DNA of 27,479 bases from the NCBI GenBank assembly GCA_000969725.1, contig JXSR01S017602.1; one strand, given 5' to 3'. This document shows, piece by piece, positions 9,420 through 20,116 of the stretch. Source of the DNA: Ophiothrix spiculata (taxonomy: Eukaryota > Echinodermata > Ophiuroidea > Amphilepidida > Ophiotrichidae). The position numbers were made by a program, and so were the translations under genes. Below the pieces are notes generated by a model. That model made no database searches, was not told the DNA's origin, and was given only the letters and a program-made list of their open reading frames with translations. Numbering within the stretch: position 1 is the first letter of the stretch; every line of letters begins with the position of its first letter.

Positions 9420-9482
9420 CTGTTGCCAAGCATGTTAGGAAGATTAGAAACAAGTGTTTCTAGAATTAGTATGCTATTATCA

Positions 9483-9873
9483 TTCAAGGAATTTTATAGG
9501 GGAACCGGTACTTGCTGCCATTTTGATTTCAACGCCGTGTAAATCCTCAATGGATTGTCGCTCATGGAGGGCGAGTTATTGTACATCCAGCATTTTACGG
9601 CTCTGCGTGCCACACTTCAAGGGTCTTCACAACGGATCAGCGGTAAAATTGGCGTTCTTTGATCAGAGCAAGTCGCAATACATGCTACTTGACACGCAGA
9701 CACGTTTGCGCATGAAACAAAATTCACATGCTGTATATCCGTCAAGTGAAGATTTACGCGATCTGCCTGGATATCGGGCCAAACTCTGAATATATCCGGA
9801 GGTATAATAACTCTGCTCCGTGAGCGACACAAGATGGCGGTGTATCCCGATTCCCCTATAAAAATTCCTTGAA
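9483..9873. mobile_element. 391-bp inverted-repeat transposon-like element
   Basis: The ends begin TTCAAGGAATTTTATAGGGG, and long imperfect subterminal arms also match (TCGCTCAYGGAG, then GAGTTATTRTAC). ATCA lies on both sides (9479-9482 and 9874-9877) as a possible 4-bp target duplication. It is CpG-richer than the surrounding intron and has no transposase. Confidence 0.8.
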
Positions 9874-9877
9874 ATCA

Positions 9878-10203
9878 TTAGTATTCTTACTAAAATGCAA
9901 GATTTGAATTCCAGCATGGCTGGTATGTCTGCTATCCATCATGACACCTTATATGACATGAACAATAAATTCAACTTTTATTCTCATTTTAGTCACAAAT
10001 TTATGTGTTTTTAAAACTATGAGTGTCAATTGTTTGCAAGGAACAATAAACTTGATTATTGGAAAAATTTAACAACTCTTCAAACATTATCTTATATCAA
10101 GTAAACGAGATGTTAGATGAGTGCGCGCATCTGCATTATGCCGGGATTGTCAACATGTATCATATGGATGCTCATCAACTGCCTTTAATGCTGAATGCAC
10201 TGT
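9878..10203. other. Intron spacer, nothing seen
   Basis: Sequence between two transposon-like inserts in the 9420-11646 intron. Nothing is supported. Confidence 0.5.
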
Positions 10204-10209
10204 CATATA

Positions 10210-10342
10210 CAGGGATGGTTATGGCTTTTTGTAATATTGCCTGAATTTGCCTGAAAATGTGAATTTCCCAATACTTTAGTACAGTGAAAATCTTGGCATT
10301 TTTGCCTGAATTCAGGCAAAAACCTGAAGATAATCATGCCTG
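10210..10342. mobile_element. Small CAG/CTG-ended element, CATATA duplications
   Basis: A 133-bp element begins CAGGGATGGTTAT and ends ATAATCATGCCTG. CATATA is present on both sides (10204-10209 and 10343-10348). It has an internal GCCTGAATTCAGGC palindrome. CAG-ended termini resemble hAT-type non-autonomous elements, though hAT target duplications are usually 8 bp. Confidence 0.7.
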
Positions 10343-10606
10343 CATATATTGTCACATAATGGATAGCCCTTGACAAATCAGATAGCTTGATAAGTAAAAC
10401 CACTACCGATGATTTAGAATTCTATAGAACTATATTATGTGAATTGGTTTTCTTCAAATTGGTTAATAATCCAATGTTCTACAAACTGAATTTAGATTTT
10501 AGATTAGTGTCCTATAATCTCAATTAAAAATTATATCATTCTATGGTGTAAGAAATACAACAACAGTTCATGCAACCTGTTTAAAATGCCATTTTTTGTA
10601 CATTTA

Positions 10607-10865
10607 GGTCTGTATTCACAAAAGAGGTTTAAGATTTAAAGCTTTAAAGTTAGACCGGGTCTAAGTCACAATTACTACTGTCATAAAAGGACCTTTGGTA
10701 GCCTTTTTAAACTGTAACAACTTTCAAAATTAAATATTCAACTATGAATCTTACAAACACCACAAAATATGACAATATTGGTCCATGATACAAAATTTGA
10801 ATTAAACCAGGTCTAACTTATCCAAACCTGATCTAACTCTTAAACCTCTTTTGAACATACGGACC
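10607..10865. mobile_element. MITE with GGTCYGTAT termini
   Basis: A 259-bp element has inverted ends sharing GGTCYGTAT and then CAAAAGAGGTTTAAGA. Further internal symmetry (GTTAGACC and GGTCTAAC) is present. The target duplication is unclear. Confidence 0.75.
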
Positions 10866-10964
10866 CAAGTATTCAGTAAAATTCCAAAGAATTTCATCAT
10901 TGTTGGTTAATAGAGTAAAGGCAGGGGAATTTGCAATAACATCAGTAAGTAACTTTTACTTTTT

Positions 10965-11460
10965 AGGGTCATTTCGGGGAAGTTCACTCCGTTTCTAAAA
11001 GTCACATAAATCACATATACTTTTCTTCTATGTTATTAAATAAACAATATATTTTTGATGATTCAGAGGTGCTATTTATACAGAGGAAACACCTCATAGG
11101 TTCAAATTAAATATTGACCACCTAACTTGTTGGAAAAAAGACAAAAAAATTCTATGAAGTTGGTTGGGTATGTTCACTACCCATAGGATAACTTCACCAT
11201 GTTGCCACACTAGCCATGCATATTGCAGTCTGGTAAATTCACTCTTTGGGTAAGTTCGTACATATAGACATATGTTACAAGATAGATAAGTCTTTTTTCC
11301 AGTATTCATGTTGATGATGGCGATCTTACCCAACTTGAACTGTGGCTGCCCTCAATGTTCTTCATTATACGTACAATTGAATGTTGAGATGGTTTCATGA
11401 ATTCCAGAATTCTAAGAGAGTGAAATTAACAGACACAGCGAACATCCCCGAAATGACCCT
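10965..11460. mobile_element. About 0.5-kb element with AGGGTCATTTCGGGGA ends
   Basis: AGGGTCATTTCGGGGA at 10965 is matched by its complement ending at 11460, with the similarity running about 22 bp. The interior has an open frame without recognised motifs. No convincing target duplication is seen. Confidence 0.65.
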
Positions 11461-11646
11461 ACTTTAACTTTTGTGGGCAGAGATGTTTATCGGCATTTCA
11501 CAAAAAATGGTGTATCAGAAAAAGAAAACAAAATTCTCATGTCCTACAATTTTGTTACACTAAAACTCTATTATTATTAGTTAGATGATTCTAAAACTAA
11601 ATGTCCCTTTAAAACTACTGCGTAAGTGTTAAAAGTTTCTACCAAC

Positions 11647-11772
11647 CTTGATTGCATGTGGGCCCAGTGAAACCTGCCAGACAAGCACATGTATATCCAC
11701 CAGTTGCAAACACGTTTTCAGAGCAGACTCCTCCATTGAGGCATGGGTTATTGCTACATGGAGTATTGGTTG
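11647..11772 (-). CDS. Exon: EGF-like domain 16 (LAGFTG type, block 2)
   Basis: This 42-codon EGF reads [26 protein letters not shown] and LAGFTGPTCNQ. It is the block-2 counterpart of the exon at 13845, with two extra residues (FAT region) between Cys3 and Cys4. The acceptor is gctacag, the downstream AG of the subfamily; the donor is g|gttggt. It is the last EGF of the six-member run. A 2.2-kb intron with four transposon-like inserts then separates it from a HYR exon. Confidence 0.92.
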
Positions 11773-12598
11773 CTGTAGCCATGAAAAAAAAATAAAGAAA
11801 AATTATCATAAACTCAAGGGCATCAAAAATGCAGTGCAAAGATGCATGACCTAGTTTGTAGACCCATGCATCCCAGAGATCCTTCCACTACCATTTTTAG
11901 GCAACTGGGTTCAAATTACACAACTTAAAAGAAAACCAACGTTCAGGCTTCCCAGCATTATAAGAACACAAAATTCCATGATTTTTCCCTGTTTAAGCTT
12001 TAAAATTCCATGATATTTGTTTCCAAAAAAAAAAAAAAAAACCCCAACAACAACTGCAAAAAGGGTTACTTTTGGACCAATAAGTAGTGAGACCTAACAT
12101 GCCAGGGAAAATGAATCTGACTGACTACTTTTGATATCTGGGCCAATCAAAATTTCCTGACTTTTCTCTGATTTTGAGGCATTTTTATCAAATTCTGTGA
12201 TTTGAAAAACTAAAATAAATATCCCTAAGTTCCTGATAGGCTGGGAACCCTCATTTCTGTATCTGCAATGTCTTTAGGCCCACCTCAATAGGCCCATCCC
12301 ACGAGATCCATACACTACCATTTTCAGGCAATAATGTTTAAAATTACGCAACTTACGGAATTTTGTTACTGTATCTGAAATGCCATTTCAAACCCAAGCA
12401 AGACGGGCATAAAAGCTGTTTTGTTTAGTGTTTACTAATTGTTAGCTCAAATATATTTCATGTTTCAAAATTGTGTTAGTGTTCAGTAAATGTCTAATAC
12501 TCTATACCAATTTGGTACTGATGGCACTGAGAGTTGAGTGAATCTCTAAGTAAATATCTGCTTAACTATTGCATAAGTTTTCAATATTTTCTACCAAC
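11773..12598. other. Intron with A18 run; block-paralogous ends
   Basis: It contains a long A run near 12027 followed by CCCCAACAACAAC. Segments near its ends resemble the other introns of the six-exon run, such as CCATTTTCAGGYAATGGG-like text. No exon is supported. Confidence 0.5.
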
Positions 12599-12724
12599 CT
12601 TGATTACAATTGGTTCCAGTGAATCCCGTCTGACAAGCACATGTATATCCACCAACGCCATTATCAGAGCAGACTCCTCCATTGAGACATGGGTTATTGC
12701 TGCATGCAGTAGGTATTGCTGTAC
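12599..12724 (-). CDS. Exon: EGF-like domain 15 (QTGFTG type, block 2)
   Basis: This 42-codon EGF reads [24 protein letters not shown] and [11 protein letters not shown]. It is almost identical to the exon at 14365. It keeps the ctag acceptor, followed six bases later by a second in-frame AG (TAGGTACAG), so isoforms of 42 or 40 codons are possible. Neither O-glucose nor O-fucose consensus is present. The intron upstream of it in the transcript (12725-13323) contains a 254-bp MITE. Confidence 0.92.
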
Positions 12725-12926
12725 CTAGAAAAAAGGTTAAGTTATTATAAACTCAATGACATCAAATAAACAAAAACAATGATTTTGGGTTTATAGGCCA
12801 AGACTAGGTTCTGATCACATTCAGTAGGTTTCAAATTAAACATACCAAATATTACATTTCTGTACCTACAATGCCATTTTATAGTTGTTTTGTTTTCCAT
12901 CATTAGTTCTTATTAGTATGAATATA

Positions 12927-13180
12927 TGTGATGGCTCACCCCGAAAGGGGTGACTTTGCAGATGATATCAATTTTGATTTTATCATTTCATTTGTTACAG
13001 CATTTTCTAAGCTTTAAAATGACACCTTACTTGTTGAAATTGATCAAGGCGATCAAATTTTACAACAAAAAATCTGCTAGAAATTCTTATTATTTTCTTT
13101 ATTTTTTGCCACCTATTTTCATCAGTTTCTCGAAAAGTGTTCTGTCGCAAAGTCCCCGTTTTTCGGGGTGAGTCATCACA
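12927..13180. mobile_element. 254-bp MITE with TA duplications and an empty paralogous site
   Basis: Inverted ends read TGTGATGRCTCACCCCGAAA and continue with GACTTTGC on both sides. TA flanks each end (12925-12926 and 13181-13182). The paralogous intron near 14715-14740 reads straight through the insertion point (GAATTTATTGCATG) without the element. TA duplication suggests a Tc1/mariner-like source. Confidence 0.88.
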
Positions 13181-13267
13181 TATTGCATGTTCTAAAAACT
13201 GTTAATGTCTAGATTGAAAATGCCTTTTACTTTTTACCAATTAAATACTGGGAGTTGGATAATTCTA

Positions 13268-13489
<222 letters not shown>

Positions 13490-13844
13490 TCAAGGACATC
13501 AAAAATGCAGTGAAAAGATGCATGTATCAGTTAGTAGGTCTTTAAACTATCCTTAAACTACCATTTTCAGGTAATGGGGTTTAAATTACACAATTTAGGA
13601 AAAATTATATTATACTGTATCTACAATGTCATTTCAAACCCAAAGCAAGATGGGCATAAAAACTGTATTATCATTGTCTACTAATAGATCTATTAGCTCA
13701 ATATATTTAATGTTATAAATTAATGTTAATGTTTTTTATAGTAATTGTCTAATTCTCTACTTCGATTTGGTTCTGAAAGTTGGATGATTCTAAAATAAAT
13801 GTCTGTTTAGATCTACTGTGTAAGTGTTAAAAGTTTCTACCAAC

Positions 13845-13964
13845 CTTGATTACAAGTGGGCCCAGTGAATCCTGCCTGACAAGCACATACATATCCGCTA
13901 ATGCCAATAACAGAGCAAGTCCCTCCATTTGAACATGGGTTATTGCTACATGGAGTAGTTATTG
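13845..13964 (-). CDS. Exon: EGF-like domain 13 (QAGFTG type, block 1)
   Basis: This 40-codon EGF reads [24 protein letters not shown] and QAGFTGPTCNQ. CSNGGTC fits O-fucose. It is the third exon of block 1; its counterpart is at 11647, with matching donor-side intron sequence. The acceptor is gatatag, corresponding to the downstream of the two AG positions in this subfamily. The donor is g|gttggt. Confidence 0.92.
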
Positions 13965-14364
13965 CTATATCCATGATTAAAAAGGGGAAAAAAAGCGGGT
14001 TTTTAAAAACTTATGGCCATCAAAAATGCAGTGGAAAGATGCATGGATTAGTTAGTAGGTCCATCACACAGATCCTTACTCTACCATTTTCAGGTAATGG
14101 GCTCAAATTACAACTTAGGGAAAATCATATTACTGTATCCGAAATGTCATTTCAAACCCAAAGCAGAATGGGCATCAAAGCTGTTTTAAACGTCTACTAA
14201 TAGTTCTGATTTATAGCTCAATATATTTATATTCTAAAATGTTAATATATTTAATAATCTAAAATATCTAATACTTTACACCTATTTGGTACCATGAGTT
14301 TGATGATTCTAAAAGTAAATGTGTGTTTAAAAATACTGCATAAGTTTTCAATATTTCTACCTAC

Positions 14365-14490
14365 CTTGATTACAATTAGGCCCAGTGAATCCCGTCTGAC
14401 AAGCACAAGTATATCCACCAACGCCGTTATCAGAGCAGACTCCTCCATTGAGACATGGGCTATTGCTGCATGGAGTAGTAATTGTTATTG
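14365..14490 (-). CDS. Exon: EGF-like domain 12 (QTGFTG type, block 1)
   Basis: This EGF reads [24 protein letters not shown] and [11 protein letters not shown]. It is the counterpart of the exon at 12599. The upstream acceptor used there (ctag) is ctgg here, so I place the start at the AG six bases downstream (tacag), giving 42 codons with the linker TITT. Val before Cys3 removes the O-fucose site, and CSNSPC lacks the O-glucose Ser. The donor is g|gtaggt. Confidence 0.9.
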
Positions 14491-14809
14491 CTGTACCCAG
14501 AATAATAAGACATAAAAAGGGAAAGGTTATTATAAATTCAAGGGCATCAAATAAACAAAAACAATGGTTTTGGTTTGTAGGCCAAGCCTAGGTTCTGATC
14601 ACAGTAAATAGGATTCAAATTAAATCACATACGAAAATTTTTATTTTTGTATCTACAATGCCATTTCATAGTTGTTTTCAAGTTGTTTTGTTGTCTATTA
14701 CTAGTTCTTATTAGTTTGAATTTATTGCATGATCTAAAATCTTTTAGTGTCTAGATTGAAAATGCCTATTACTTTATACCTATTACACACTGAGAGTTGG
14801 ATGATTCTA

Positions 14810-15689
<880 letters not shown>

Positions 15690-15955
15690 CACTCCAAATG
15701 GAGTAAAACACGAAGCTCTCTGGTCCTAGAGAGAAATTATATACCTTTGAAGGTATAGTCAACATGACCGGGAAAGTTTTCCCTACTCTTTTCGAATAGC
15801 CCGTGATGTTCTTTTACATCGGACAGTGTGTCAGGAACACTTCAGATGGGACCAACGGCTTTAGTTGCCTTCCGAAGCACGAATCAAGTAGAGTAAAGTT
15901 TCTTGCTTAAGGAAACAAGGAGACGTGCCTGGACAAGGGCTCGACCCCACGACAG
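15690..15955 (-). repeat. SINE family A fragment, minus strand
   Basis: Read on the minus strand, a B-box-like GGGGTCGAGCCC (15937-15948) is followed by the family A body (15884-15922, TTTCCTTAAGCAAGAAACTT). It corresponds to the plus-strand copy at 667. The A-box half of the head is missing, so it is 5' truncated or diverged. It abuts the donor of the long EGF exon at 15971. The far end is approximate. Confidence 0.65.
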
Positions 15956-15970
15956 ACGACTAATCCTTAC

Positions 15971-16117
15971 CATGTTCACAATGGATGCCGGAAGTTCCTG
16001 TCACACAGATACAGAAGTATTGCATGCCGAAAGGAAGAGAAATGCTCTGACAGCGACCATTTTGTTGACATGGCTGGCTTGCACAGACATCGTTAGGGTC
16101 AACTGGTGGTTGAACTC
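15971..16117 (-). CDS. Exon: EGF-like domain 10 (long VQPP type)
   Basis: At 49 codons this is the longest EGF exon seen. It begins VQPPVDPNDVC, then CASQPC, QQNGRC, a long QSISLPFGMQYF loop, CIC, and GIHCEH. CASQPC fits the O-glucose motif. It is the partner of the exon at 18735, with about four more linker residues. The donor g|gtaagg lies within about 20 bp of the end of a minus-strand SINE fragment. The acceptor is cccccag. Confidence 0.92.
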
Positions 16118-16361
16118 CTGGGGGATAGAAACAAAATTAAAAAATGGATGATCACAAACTGAAATATAAAATGCATGCATAACTTATATTTTGGAATCAA
16201 ATGATGGATATGGATAGGAGATCGCTAAAAGAATTCTGCATAAAGTGCTGCACAACATGAAACAATGAGTAAAAAGTGGAGCCTTACTAACAAAGTGTCA
16301 GGTTGCCAAGCTAATTCCGGAACTGATTCAGGGAGAATCTTGCTGTGTAACAAGTACTTAC

Positions 16362-16484
16362 CTGTCTCACAGTTGACTCCAGTGTATCCTTGAGGACACC
16401 CACAGCTGTAGCCGCTTATGCCATTCTGGCATGTACCTCCATTTTGACATGGAGCACTCAGACAGTAATCAAACCCTCCAGTAC
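16362..16484 (-). CDS. Exon: EGF-like domain 9 (TGGFDY type)
   Basis: This is the last TGGFDY-type exon in transcript order. It reads [11 protein letters not shown] and ends ETG, because its donor is g|gtaagt rather than a|gtaagt. GCPQ links it to the exon at 20623 rather than to its immediate neighbours, which read CTQ. It is followed closely (245-bp intron) by the long VQPP-type EGF, as the exon at 20623 is followed by the long exon at 18735. CLSAPC and CQNGGTC motifs are present. Confidence 0.93.
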
Positions 16485-16629
16485 CTAAATAAAATAACAA
16501 ATATATATATATGACAAATGAACTGTGAATATATACATTGACATCAAGTAGTAAGGTACAGGGACAAAATTAGGCCACAGTTTTTGAGCAGCAGGCCGCA
16601 GCCCGGCATTACCTTTGATTTTTATAAGC

Positions 16630-16856
16630 AGTCAAGTTAGCTCAAATGGTAAAGCGCTCGCTTGCAGTGCGGAAGGTCTCGAGTTCGAACCCCGCTGGTG
16701 CCAAATGATGAGTGTGCTTGAAATTCCCTTTGACAAGGAACCAACTGTTAATTGTCTCTTAGAAACCTGTACGATACTCGGGGAGATGATCTGGGCAGCG
16801 ATAGTGCATATGGGGGCTGATCAAGGTTAAGCGCCCCTTAGAGGTTGCTGCAGAAC
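16630..16856 (+). repeat. tRNA-derived SINE family B, copy 1
   Basis: The head has an A-box-like TAGCTCAAATGG and a B-box GAGTTCGAACC, with a 7-base loop TTGCAGT that would place GCA as anticodon. Acceptor stems do not pair, so it is not an intact tRNA. The body ends near GAGGTTGCTGCAGAACCT. Confidence 0.75.
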
Positions 16857-16914
16857 CTAAATCCTTGTGCCCTCACTGATTCAGGGAGAATCTTGCTGTG
16901 TATCTGGTACTTAC

Positions 16915-17037
16915 TTGTCTCACAGTTGACTCCAGTGTATCCCTGGGTGCATCTACAGCTGTAGCCACTTAAGCCATTCTGGCATGTACCTCCATTTTGA
17001 CATGGAGCACTCAGGCAGTAATTAAACCCTCCAGTAC
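16915..17037 (-). CDS. Exon: EGF-like domain 8 (TGGFNY type)
   Basis: This array member shares Asn (FNY) with the preceding exon and reads GLSGYSCRCTQ. The six cysteines and all three Notch-type glycosylation motifs are intact. The donor-side intron is the short version of the repeated unit: a roughly 200-bp stretch present in the two neighbouring units is missing between about 16857 and 16875. The donor is a|gtaagt and the acceptor is ctag. Confidence 0.93.
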
Positions 17038-17177
17038 CTAGATAAGATAACAAATATATATGACAAATGAACTGAATATATACATTGACATCATGGAGTA
17101 AGGTACATAAACAAAATTAGGCCACAGTTTTTGTGTAGCAGGCTGCAGCCCGGCAATATCTTTGATTTTTGTAAGCA

Positions 17178-17408
17178 GTCAAGTTAGCTCAAATGGTAAC
17201 GCGCTTGCTTGCGGTGCGGAAGGTCCCGCGGGTTCGAACCTCGTTGGTGCCAAATGTTGAGTGTGCTTGAATTCCCTTGGACAATTAAGGAACTAACTGC
17301 TAATTGTTTCTTGGAAACCTGTACAACACTCGAGGAGCTGATCCAGGCAGCGATATTGCATATATGGGCTTATCATGGTTAAACGCCCCTTAGAGGTTGC
17401 TGCAGAAC
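17178..17408 (+). repeat. tRNA-derived SINE family B, copy 2
   Basis: Paralogue of the copy at 16630, carried along by the tandem duplication. The B box reads GGGTTCGAACC. The anticodon-loop position reads TTGCGGT. Confidence 0.75.
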
Positions 17409-17663
17409 CTAAAACGATGCTTGGTGTGGAATGGAGCTTTCGTCCACAGTGGTCGAACACCTGTAAAGTGGTCAGAGGCCGTGTGGAATTACAAATCTGG
17501 GAGGCATAGTGCACTATAAATCCCCAGTACTTTTCTGGCCACTGTAGGCTTGATTACGCATCTCTAAATAATTTTAAACCATCTCCATAAATGTTTGCCC
17601 CTCCCCAAAATCCTGGTGCCGCCACTGATTCAGGGAGAATCTTGCTGTGTATATAGTACTTAC

Positions 17664-17786
17664 TTGTTTCACAGTTGACTCCAGTGTATCCCTGAGTGCA
17701 CGCACAGCTGTAGCCACTTACGCCATTCTGGCATGTACCTCCATTTTGACATGGAGCACTCAGGCAGTAATTAAACACTCCAGTAC
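17664..17786 (-). CDS. Exon: EGF-like domain 7 (TGVFNY type)
   Basis: This array member has two local substitutions before Cys1 (TGVFNY instead of TGGFDY) and Ala before Cys5 (SCACTQ). Cysteine spacing is identical to its neighbours. Loss of Asp next to Cys1 may matter if this residue takes part in calcium binding, although none of these modules has the full DxDEC calcium-EGF start. The CLSAPC and CQNGGTC glycosylation motifs are kept. Exon and intron are about 735-749 bp out of register with the copies on either side. Confidence 0.93.
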
Positions 17787-17925
17787 CTAGATAAAATAAG
17801 AAATATGACAAATGAACTGTGAATATATACATTGACATCATATAGTAAAGCACATGAACAAAATTAGGCCTCAGTTTTTGTGTAACAGGCTGCAGCCCGG
17901 CAATACCTTTGATTTTTATAAGCAG

Positions 17926-18156
17926 TCAAGTTAGCTCAAATGGTAAGGTGCTCGCTTGCAGTGCGGAATGTCCCTAGTTTGAACCTCGCTGGTGCCAAAT
18001 GTTGAGTGGGCTTGAATTCCCTTGGACAATTAAGGAACTAACTGCTAATTGTTTCTTTGAAACCTGTACGATACTCGGGGAGCTGATCTGGGCAGCGATA
18101 GTGCATATGTGGGCTGATCAAGGTTAAGCGCCCCTTAGAGGTTGCTGCAGAACCTC
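17926..18156 (+). repeat. tRNA-derived SINE family B, copy 3
   Basis: Third paralogue in the array. The B box has decayed to TAGTTTGAACC. The body matches copies 1 and 2. Confidence 0.75.
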
Positions 18157-18398
18157 AAACGATGCTTAGTGTGGAATGGAGCTTTCGTCCACAGTGGTCG
18201 AACACCTGTAAAGTGGTCAGAGGCCGTGTGGAATTACAAATCTGGGAGGAATAGCACACCATAAATTCCCAGTATTTTTCTGGCCACTGTAGGCTTGATT
18301 ATGCACCTCTAAATAATGTTAAACCATTTTTGCCCCTCCCCAAAATCCTGGTGCCATCACTGATTCAGGGAGAATCTTGCTGTGTATATAGTACTTAC

Positions 18399-18521
18399 TT
18401 GTCTCACAGTTGACTCCAGTGTATCCCTGGGTGCATCTACAGTTGTAGCCACTTACGCCATTCTGGCATGTACCGCCATTTTGACAGGGAGCACTCAGGC
18501 AGTAATCAAACCCTCCAGTAC
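18399..18521 (-). CDS. Exon: EGF-like domain 6 (TGGFDY type)
   Basis: This is the first exon in transcript order of the four-member tandem array. It reads [12 protein letters not shown], then CQNGGTC, GVSGYNC and [11 protein letters not shown]. It carries O-glucose (CLSAPC), O-fucose (CQNGGTC) and O-GlcNAc ([10 protein letters not shown]) consensus sites, as Notch EGFs do. The segment [12 protein letters not shown] also fits the Asp/Asn beta-hydroxylation pattern. The downstream intron starts the 735-bp repeated unit shared with the next exon. The donor is a|gtaagt. Confidence 0.93.
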
Positions 18522-18734
18522 CTAAATAAGAAAACAAATATATACTTATGTTAAATGAACTGCCAATATATACATTGACATCAAGCAGTAAGAACAATAT
18601 TTACAAGGAACTCTAGCATTTACAAAACTAAGAAAAATGAATTTATCCAAATAAGTGAATAAGGGAGGCTTGGGGAAAATTTGGAAGGTGCATGTATATA
18701 CATAATCAATGTTGTCTTGGGAGTTAATCCTTAC

Positions 18735-18869
18735 CATGTTCACAATGGATTCCATAATTTCCGTCTTGGCAGTCACAGTAGTATTGGTTTCGGTTAATAA
18801 GAGAAATGGTCACACAGCGCCCATTATTTTGACATGGCTGGCTTAAGCAGACATCAGAAGGTTGAACAT
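18735..18869 (-). CDS. Exon: EGF-like domain 5 (long VQP type)
   Basis: This 45-codon EGF begins VQPSDVC and has a longer loop between Cys3 and Cys4 (TISLINRNQYY). It reads CLSQPC, QNNGRC, CDC and GIHCEH. CLSQPC matches the O-glucose consensus; Arg replaces the O-fucose Ser/Thr. Its only close relative in the window is the exon at 15971, which shares the VQP start, the ISL segment, the GIHCEH end and the donor-side sequence. The donor is g|gtaagg. The two long EGFs bracket the SINE-containing tandem array. Confidence 0.92.
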
Positions 18870-19468
18870 CTGGTGAATTTAATTCAAGAAAAGATTGATG
18901 TTAACAAAATAAAACTTCAAAATGCATATAGTACAGTGCTTCATTAAAATCATGATTTTGAATTAGCTAGTAATCCATCACCTTAATAGTAGGGGCATTG
19001 GTCAAGTTCAACATCATCCCTATTTTTTTCCAAGCATATTGAGATTTTGCATCATTTGAAGTGTTAGCGCTAAAACTGGCAGCATACAAAGTTTTATTGT
19101 TAATATTAAACGTTTAAAATCAAAATATTTAGACTTTTCTTTCATTAATAATCATTGTTGGCAACGAAGAAAAATACTGTCAAGACTTTAAATATTAAAA
19201 TTGGCTTTATTAGCACTATAGCAGATCCGATGCAAAGATAAGATATCTTTTGATTTTTCTGCAATACAAAAAAAAAACCCTCTCTCGTGACATATAGTCA
19301 AATATATACTTTCAGAGAATAGTCCCAAACCCAAGATTGACTAGTTTGACTTTTCTGAAGGTTTGATTAAAAATTTCACAATATTTTGTTATTGACTGTT
19401 GTCATCAAACAAACCAAATGTTAACAAGTGCAAATCATCGGCAGATGAAATATTGGCCAATGCACCTT
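18870..19468. other. AT-rich intron, nothing seen
   Basis: 5' part of a long intron between the exons at 20623 and 18735 (read on the minus strand this is its 3' half). No supported feature. Confidence 0.5.
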
Positions 19469-19786
19469 CAGGGTTCTTACACTTTCTGAGCAAAAAAATT
19501 CCATGACTTTCCATGACCTTTTTGTACGTTCTCTTGTAAAATGCACCAATATATTTTTACAAATTTTGTACAATAGTTGTACTTTAAAACATTACCGGTA
19601 CTCTCAGAACACACTTTAGTTTTAACCATCTACAATACATGTATTCAATGTTAATAAATCTGATACATTTTTATGTCCCATGACTTTCCATGATTTTTTT
19701 CGGATTTCAATGACTTTCCAGGCCTGAAAAATGAAAAAGCAAAATTCAATGACTTTCCAGGTTTTCCGGGACCCGTACGAACCCTG
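19469..19786. mobile_element. CAGGGTTC-ended element with internal TGACTTTCCA repeats
   Basis: A 318-bp element has ends CAGGGTTCTTAC and GTACGAACCCTG. ACCTT occurs just outside both ends. Inside, CATGACTTTCCATGA-type repeats occur near 19502 and 19680, and AATGACTTTCCAGG near 19709 and 19748. The ends suggest a hAT-like non-autonomous family. Confidence 0.65.
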
Positions 19787-20058
19787 ACCTTTAATAAGCT
19801 CTAATTTGGAGCATTTCTGATAGTCATTTCAGATTAGTTTGTTGCATTCCAGGATGCTTTCATAAGCTGCCCGTTTGTAGTTTGTAGCTTTTAGCTTGGT
19901 TCTCTGTTTGGTTTCATACTTTTCTGATTTGCTGAGGTAGCAACAAATATCTCATAGCTTGCAATTTTTTTAGCTTTGAAGTTAACTTGAAAAAACTTGC
20001 AGGAGAAAAGTTTTGACAATATCAATTGATCAAATTGCAGGAAGGTTGTCAATTTTGG

Positions 20059-20116
20059 CTTGTCATTCTTCAATAAAAATTGGGGGGGGGGGGCCCAATT
20101 TTTATTGAATAACAAG
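20059..20116. repeat. Hairpin with G12 loop
   Basis: TTCAATAAAAATTGGG (20069-20084) pairs perfectly with CCCAATTTTTATTGAA (20094-20109) across a G12 tract at 20082-20093. Weaker pairing extends outward. Confidence 0.8.

Larger units (their letters stand above)
16362..18521 (-). repeat. Tandem array of EGF exon plus SINE-bearing intron
   Basis: Four TGGFDY-type exons are spaced 553, 749 and 735 bp apart. Their introns share, in order, a tRNA-like segment, a conserved SINE body, an optional roughly 200-bp segment, and GATTCAGGGAGAATCTTGCT beside each donor. Similarity runs through exon and intron alike, so whole units were duplicated. Confidence 0.92.

Noticed and set aside
9454-9789. 111-codon plus-strand open frame
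   Set aside because: It lies almost entirely within the 391-bp inverted-repeat element and has no transposase motif.
16630-16705. Possible tRNA-Cys (GCA-like loop)
   Set aside because: Acceptor and T stems do not pair properly and three copies lie in tandem introns. It is a tRNA-derived SINE head.
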